64,000 nt of DNA from Porticoccus sp002341315. GTDB lineage: Bacteria > Pseudomonadota > Gammaproteobacteria > Pseudomonadales > Porticoccaceae. The position numbers and the translations under genes are program-made. Location: the NCBI RefSeq assembly GCF_047634355.1, contig NZ_JBLIAL010000007.1; one strand, 5' to 3'. Below are positions 61,304 through 64,000 of this stretch, in pieces; position 1 is the first letter of the stretch; each line of letters starts with the position of its first letter. The notes beneath the pieces were generated by a model, which saw only the letters and a list, made by a program, of their open reading frames with translations, did no database searches and was not told where the DNA came from.

Positions 61304-61333
61304 TTGTAAATTATGAGGAATGCACTCTAATAA
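61304..61333 (+). promoter_or_regulatory. Candidate cassette promoter (Pc-like)
   Basis: TTGTAA, an 18-base spacer and TAATAA lie just before the attI junction, reading into cassette 1. Integron cassettes depend on such a promoter. The region is AT-rich, so chance matches are likely; modest confidence. Confidence 0.4.
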
Positions 61334-61356
61334 TTATTATGATGGCAAAGCCATCA

Positions 61357-61371
61357 TTAACATACTGTTAA
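61357..61371 (+). other. attI-like recombination site / cassette 1 left boundary
   Basis: TTAAC-ATACT-GTTAA is an inverted pair of integrase core sites, comparable to the AAC-AAA-GTT simple site of attI1. The crossover G^TT would fall at 61367/61368, where cassette 1 begins. A hairpin ATGATGGC-AAA-GCCATCAT (61339-61357) adjoins it. Position between intI and the first cassette supports the call. Confidence 0.6.
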
Positions 61372-61407
61372 GGGGCAAGTGCCTAAGAATCGAATAAGGA
61401 TGTTTAA

Positions 61408-63237
61408 ATGCGATTACATGAACTTAAAATAAATAATTTTAGAAAACTAAAAAATTGTCGGATCAAGTTTAGAGATACGACTTTTCTCATTGGGCCAAAT
61501 AACGCAGGAAAATCTAGCGTCTTTGCTGCGCTAGAGCATTTTCATAAAAATTCGAATTTAGATAGAGAGGACTACTCAAAAGAGTATAACGAACAAGAAG
61601 AGAGCTATACCTATGAAGATGAAGTTGAGATTGAAGCGGAATATCATAACTTACCAGATGCTGCTCATAGCTGGGTAGGGTTCAAAGGTAGACTAATATC
61701 AACTCAAGATCAGCTAGAAGGAGAGACCGGTAACTCTATCGTTTACAAAAAAGTCTGGTCTCTTAATCAAAGCAAGCCAAAGATATTCATGAAGGAATAT
61801 CCGAGAACAAGAAGTGCGTTGTACGCAGAATGTACAAAGGTATCAGACCTCGTAGGTGAGCATTACTCGGAAATATTCCTGAAAGAGCATTTTGGTGAGG
61901 CGAATTTTGATAAAAATCTAACAACAGCGGCAACAAAATCGAAATTATTGGATTTGCCCGAATGCTGGGATATTCAAATGGATGAAGAGGCTACTTGGGT
62001 GGAAAACCCTGGTGGCATTCCCGGTAACGTCTTATCAAAACTCCCAGTTATTGTAGTTATCCCAGCAGAATCTTGCATTTCCGAGCTAACAAGCTCTGGT
62101 GGAGCTTTGTTTACTTTGTTGGGTGGGCTATTTGACCAGGTCAGGAGCAACTCTGAAAACTACGCTCAAGCACAGACTTTTCTTAATAACCTTGCTTCCG
62201 AGCTTAATCCAAATGATGAAAAAACTGATTTCGGCCAGTTAATCCGAGATCTTAATGGAATGGTTGACACTCTTTTTCCTGATTCATCTGTGCATGTTAG
62301 TGCAACACTCGATGTGCCAGATAAATCTATTAAACCTCAATTTAAGGTGGAGATGGAGAGCAATGTAAAAACAGCCGTAAATTATCAAGGCCACGGGATG
62401 ATCAGGGCAACCGCATTCCAGCTATTACGATTTGTGCAAGACTTTATAAATAGAAACACTGACAATCCTCGGGCAACCATATTTTGTTTTGAGGAGCCTG
62501 AGATATATTTACACCCATCGGCTGCAAATCAAATGCGAGATTCGTTATATGACTTGGCAGGCCCAAACTGTCAAATTATAGCGACTACACATTCTCCTTA
62601 TATGGTTAATCTTGGTTCCGATAAAAGCATGAGCTTAACGAAGTTTGGCTTTACTGAAGATGGCTTCTCGACAGCAAATTCGTTCAATCTCGATGAGGCT
62701 TTTTTTGCGCTCGTCGAAGAAGAAAAGCAGAACTTAAAAATGCTTTTGAAGGTTGATGACTATATCGCAAGAATGTTCTTCTCAAAGAAGTGTGTGTTTG
62801 TTGAAGGTGATACAGAAGAAGTTGTCGTGCGCGAAACAATCAAAAGGCTATCGCATGAAGATAAGGCGAAGGTAATAGGGAATTGTGAGTTTCTAAGAGC
62901 CCGAGGAAAGGCTGTACTTATATCAATTGCAAAGTATTTGAATGCGCTAGATGTAAACTACACGTTTATGCATGACCGTGATGCAGGGACTGAACGCGCG
63001 GAAGCGATGAATACGCCAATATTGGAACAGACAGGGCATGAACGGCGAATTATGATTGAGGAGTGCATTGAAGATTTATTGGGCTATGATGCCCCGAGTA
63101 GCGAAAAACCATATAAAGCACACCTGCACATCCAAAATAATTGGGGAGATGAATTTTCTGATTTACCGAATAATTGGAAGTCAACATTTATCACCTTATG
63201 CAGCCCATATTTGGATCACCTTCGAGAAGCCCCTTAA
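61408..63237 (+). CDS. OLD-family ATPase/TOPRIM nuclease, integron cassette 1
   Basis: A 609-residue protein. The ABC-type ATPase half has Walker A GPNNAGKSS (29-37) and Walker B FCFEEPEIYLHP (Glu362/363), followed by IIATTHSPYMVNL. The C-terminal TOPRIM half has VFVEGDTEE (Glu466) and MHDRDAG (Asp523, Asp525). This is the layout of OLD nucleases and GajA; many act in phage defence. No GajB-like helicase or reverse transcriptase is next to it, so it would be a solitary (class 1-like) OLD. Start follows AAGGATG. Stop TAA overlaps the attC. Base composition is much richer in A+T than the core genes. Target is unknown. Confidence 0.88.
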   Translation: MRLHELKINNFRKLKNCRIKFRDTTFLIGPNNAGKSSVFAALEHFHKNSNLDREDYSKEYNEQEESYTYEDEVEIEAEYHNLPDAAHSWVGFKGRLISTQDQLEGETGNSIVYKKVWSLNQSKPKIFMKEYPRTRSALYAECTKVSDLVGEHYSEIFLKEHFGEANFDKNLTTAATKSKLLDLPECWDIQMDEEATWVENPGGIPGNVLSKLPVIVVIPAESCISELTSSGGALFTLLGGLFDQVRSNSENYAQAQTFLNNLASELNPNDEKTDFGQLIRDLNGMVDTLFPDSSVHVSATLDVPDKSIKPQFKVEMESNVKTAVNYQGHGMIRATAFQLLRFVQDFINRNTDNPRATIFCFEEPEIYLHPSAANQMRDSLYDLAGPNCQIIATTHSPYMVNLGSDKSMSLTKFGFTEDGFSTANSFNLDEAFFALVEEEKQNLKMLLKVDDYIARMFFSKKCVFVEGDTEEVVVRETIKRLSHEDKAKVIGNCEFLRARGKAVLISIAKYLNALDVNYTFMHDRDAGTERAEAMNTPILEQTGHERRIMIEECIEDLLGYDAPSSEKPYKAHLHIQNNWGDEFSDLPNNWKSTFITLCSPYLDHLREAP

Positions 63238-63303
63238 CAAGTTGCTGCACTCGGAAAAATTACTCGCTACGCTCCCAATTTTCCGGTGAGCAAGGCGTTA
63301 AAA
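63234..63303 (+). other. attC site of cassette 1
   Basis: A 70-base imperfect palindrome. Outer boxes TTAAC (63234-63238) and GTTAA (63297-63301) hold the crossover G^TT at 63297/63298. Inner stems are TTGCTGCAC (63242-63250) with GTGAGCAA (63286-63293), leaving one extrahelical G, and CGGAAAAATT with AATTTTCCG. Extrahelical bases and a structured single strand are the hallmarks of attC. Confidence 0.88.
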
Positions 63304-63316
63304 ATACAAGGAACTT

Positions 63317-63685
63317 ATGAGCGAGTGGCATAAAGAAGAAACATATAAATCCATGATCCAGATTAGCACTGTGGTCATGAAGTTTATTTTTACTGCCAAT
63401 GGTGGCGCTGCAGTGGCAATGCTCACTTTTTCGGGTCACCTTTACGCTAAGGGTTCTATTCCGCCAGATTTCAGTATTGCAATGCTGTTTTTTCTTGGTG
63501 GTGTTCTTGCCGGCGCTCTGACCGCTGTATTTAGCTATATGACCCAGCTCACGTTGTTTCGCGAAGAGATGGGACGGGAAACAAGAGATAAGCATCACAC
63601 GCCTATGCGTATAGCAGCTTTGTTTGCAATCATTGGTATTGGTATGTTCGGTGGTGGGTCATGGCTTGCAGTCAATGCCATGTAA
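63317..63685 (+). CDS. Small three-helix membrane protein, integron cassette 2
   Basis: A 122-residue protein. A short polar N-terminus (MSEWHKEETYKSMIQIS) is followed by three hydrophobic helices: about 20-42 (KFIFTANGGAAVAMLTF), 54-76 (AMLFFLGGVLAGALTAVFSYM) and 98-120 (IAALFAIIGIGMFGGGSWLAV). The first contains NGGAA. No enzyme motif. Length and layout resemble small membrane proteins often seen in integron cassettes. GGAA ahead of ATG is the likely ribosome-binding site. Function unknown; a toxin-like or defence effector role is only a possibility. Confidence 0.82.
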   Translation: MSEWHKEETYKSMIQISTVVMKFIFTANGGAAVAMLTFSGHLYAKGSIPPDFSIAMLFFLGGVLAGALTAVFSYMTQLTLFREEMGRETRDKHHTPMRIAALFAIIGIGMFGGGSWLAVNAM

Positions 63686-63686
63686 T

Positions 63687-63771
63687 TTTTAACAAGGCGG
63701 TGTTGTCGCCTTCGGCTGGGACTGCCATTCCGCTAGCGCTCCATGTCAGCCCCAAACCGCGGCGTTAGCGG
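63687..63771 (+). other. attC site of cassette 2
   Basis: Outer boxes TTAAC (63689-63693) and GTTA (63764-63767), crossover G^TT at 63764/63765. Inner boxes GCGGTGTTG (63697-63705) and CAAACCGC (63753-63760) pair with one extrahelical base. The central part (GGCTG ... CAGCC) folds imperfectly. It sits directly after the cassette 2 stop codon. Confidence 0.85.
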
Positions 63772-63779
63772 TACAAAGT

Positions 63780-64000
63780 ATGAAGCACATTGCCAGTCTT
63801 ATAGTTGTCCTGCTATTAAGCTTTTCCAGCGCATCACAAGGAATTGAAATGAGCGAATATCAACAAGAAATAATGAATCGACGAGTTGCTGAAGCGCGAG
63901 TGCTCTGGAATACGATGGAATCTGAAGGGTTTACTCCGGAAACGGTTGCGGCACTAGACTTTGTGTTCTTCTCAAACTCAGAGAATGAAGCTAAAGAGCT
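63780..64000 (+). CDS. Cassette 3 protein, 5' part (RraB-like?), runs off window
   Basis: The first 73 codons of a cassette gene that starts 15 bases after attC2. The first ATG gives a signal-like hydrophobic stretch (IASLIVVLLLSFSSASQG). A second in-frame ATG at codon 24 would start MSEYQQEIMNRRVAEARVLW. The visible domain (LWNTMESEGFTPETVAALDFVFFSNSENEAKEL) recalls the RraB (RNase E inhibitor) fold, but the match is from memory and partial. Whether it is exported depends on the true start. Confidence 0.6.
   Translation, partial: MKHIASLIVVLLLSFSSASQGIEMSEYQQEIMNRRVAEARVLWNTMESEGFTPETVAALDFVFFSNSENEAKE

Noticed and set aside
61154..61407. LexA box near intI
   Set aside because: CTGT occurs at two places on the plus strand (near 61182 and 61365) but neither is followed by ACAG at the right distance.
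1..64000. tRNA, rRNA, CRISPR arrays, insertion sequences, prophage
   Set aside because: No cloverleaf-like sequence, rRNA, regular direct-repeat array, transposase or phage structural gene was recognised on either strand.

Overview
The window is a contiguous piece of a gammaproteobacterial chromosome. The order sfsA / aminotransferase / dksA / gluQRS / cbrB / pcnB / folK / panB, the proA-nadD-rsfS-rlmH string, the mreBCD-maf-rng-yhdP-nit string and a PA4642-type gene after gatCAB all resemble Pseudomonas and its relatives. The absence of cbrA and panC from their usual places, a quinol-type NO reductase, a PPi-type phosphofructokinase and an integron point to a related environmental or marine lineage rather than Pseudomonas itself. 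Genus is not determined. Genes are densely packed, and many neighbours overlap by 1-14 bases.

Layout. 1-1.7 kb: nitrogen operon torF-glnK-amt (leftward), with a readable sigma-54 promoter and NtrC box. 1.8-7.6 kb: ubiK, comM, PHA synthase, rep. 7.6-16.3 kb: sfsA and an aminotransferase leftward; dksA, gluQRS, cbrB, a CrcZ-like small RNA, pcnB, folK, a deoxynucleoside kinase and panB rightward. 16.3-22.9 kb: a GST, an esterase, then a nitric-oxide defence block (norR divergent from ytfE-norB and a glycine-zipper protein) with three NorR sites and a sigma-54 promoter between them. 23-30.6 kb: MBL hydrolase, DUF2238, ubiX, mpl, PPi-PFK, a secreted unknown, dtd, a 2-hydroxyacid dehydrogenase and a SelT/W/H protein. 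30.7-42.8 kb: MMPL/RND exporter, Na/Pi transporter, formaldehyde detoxification pair (frmA-fghA), SOS-controlled umuDC, glycosyltransferase-PAP2 pair, DUF4124, LON-domain protein, sirtuin. 42.9-47.8 kb: proA-nadD-rsfS-rlmH, then pcp, periplasmic msrB and a nitrilase. 47.8-60.2 kb: yhdP, rng, maf, mreDCB leftward; gatCAB and a PA4642-family gene rightward.

60.2-64 kb is the accessory part. An integron integrase (leftward) is followed by an attI-like site and at least three gene cassettes separated by two attC hairpins. The cassettes carry an OLD-type ATPase/TOPRIM nuclease (a probable anti-phage protein), a small three-helix membrane protein, and a truncated RraB-like protein. This DNA is visibly richer in A+T than the core genome.

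Most notable points: (1) a compact CrcZ-like sRNA gene between cbrB and pcnB, with sigma-54 promoter, candidate CbrB half-sites, A-rich Hfq/Crc-type motifs and terminator, in a genome that lacks cbrA at this locus; (2) the integron with a defence-like cassette and an intrinsic terminator in the integrase leader; (3) mreC, which has no ATG/GTG/TTG in frame ahead of its membrane anchor and seems to start at ATC.
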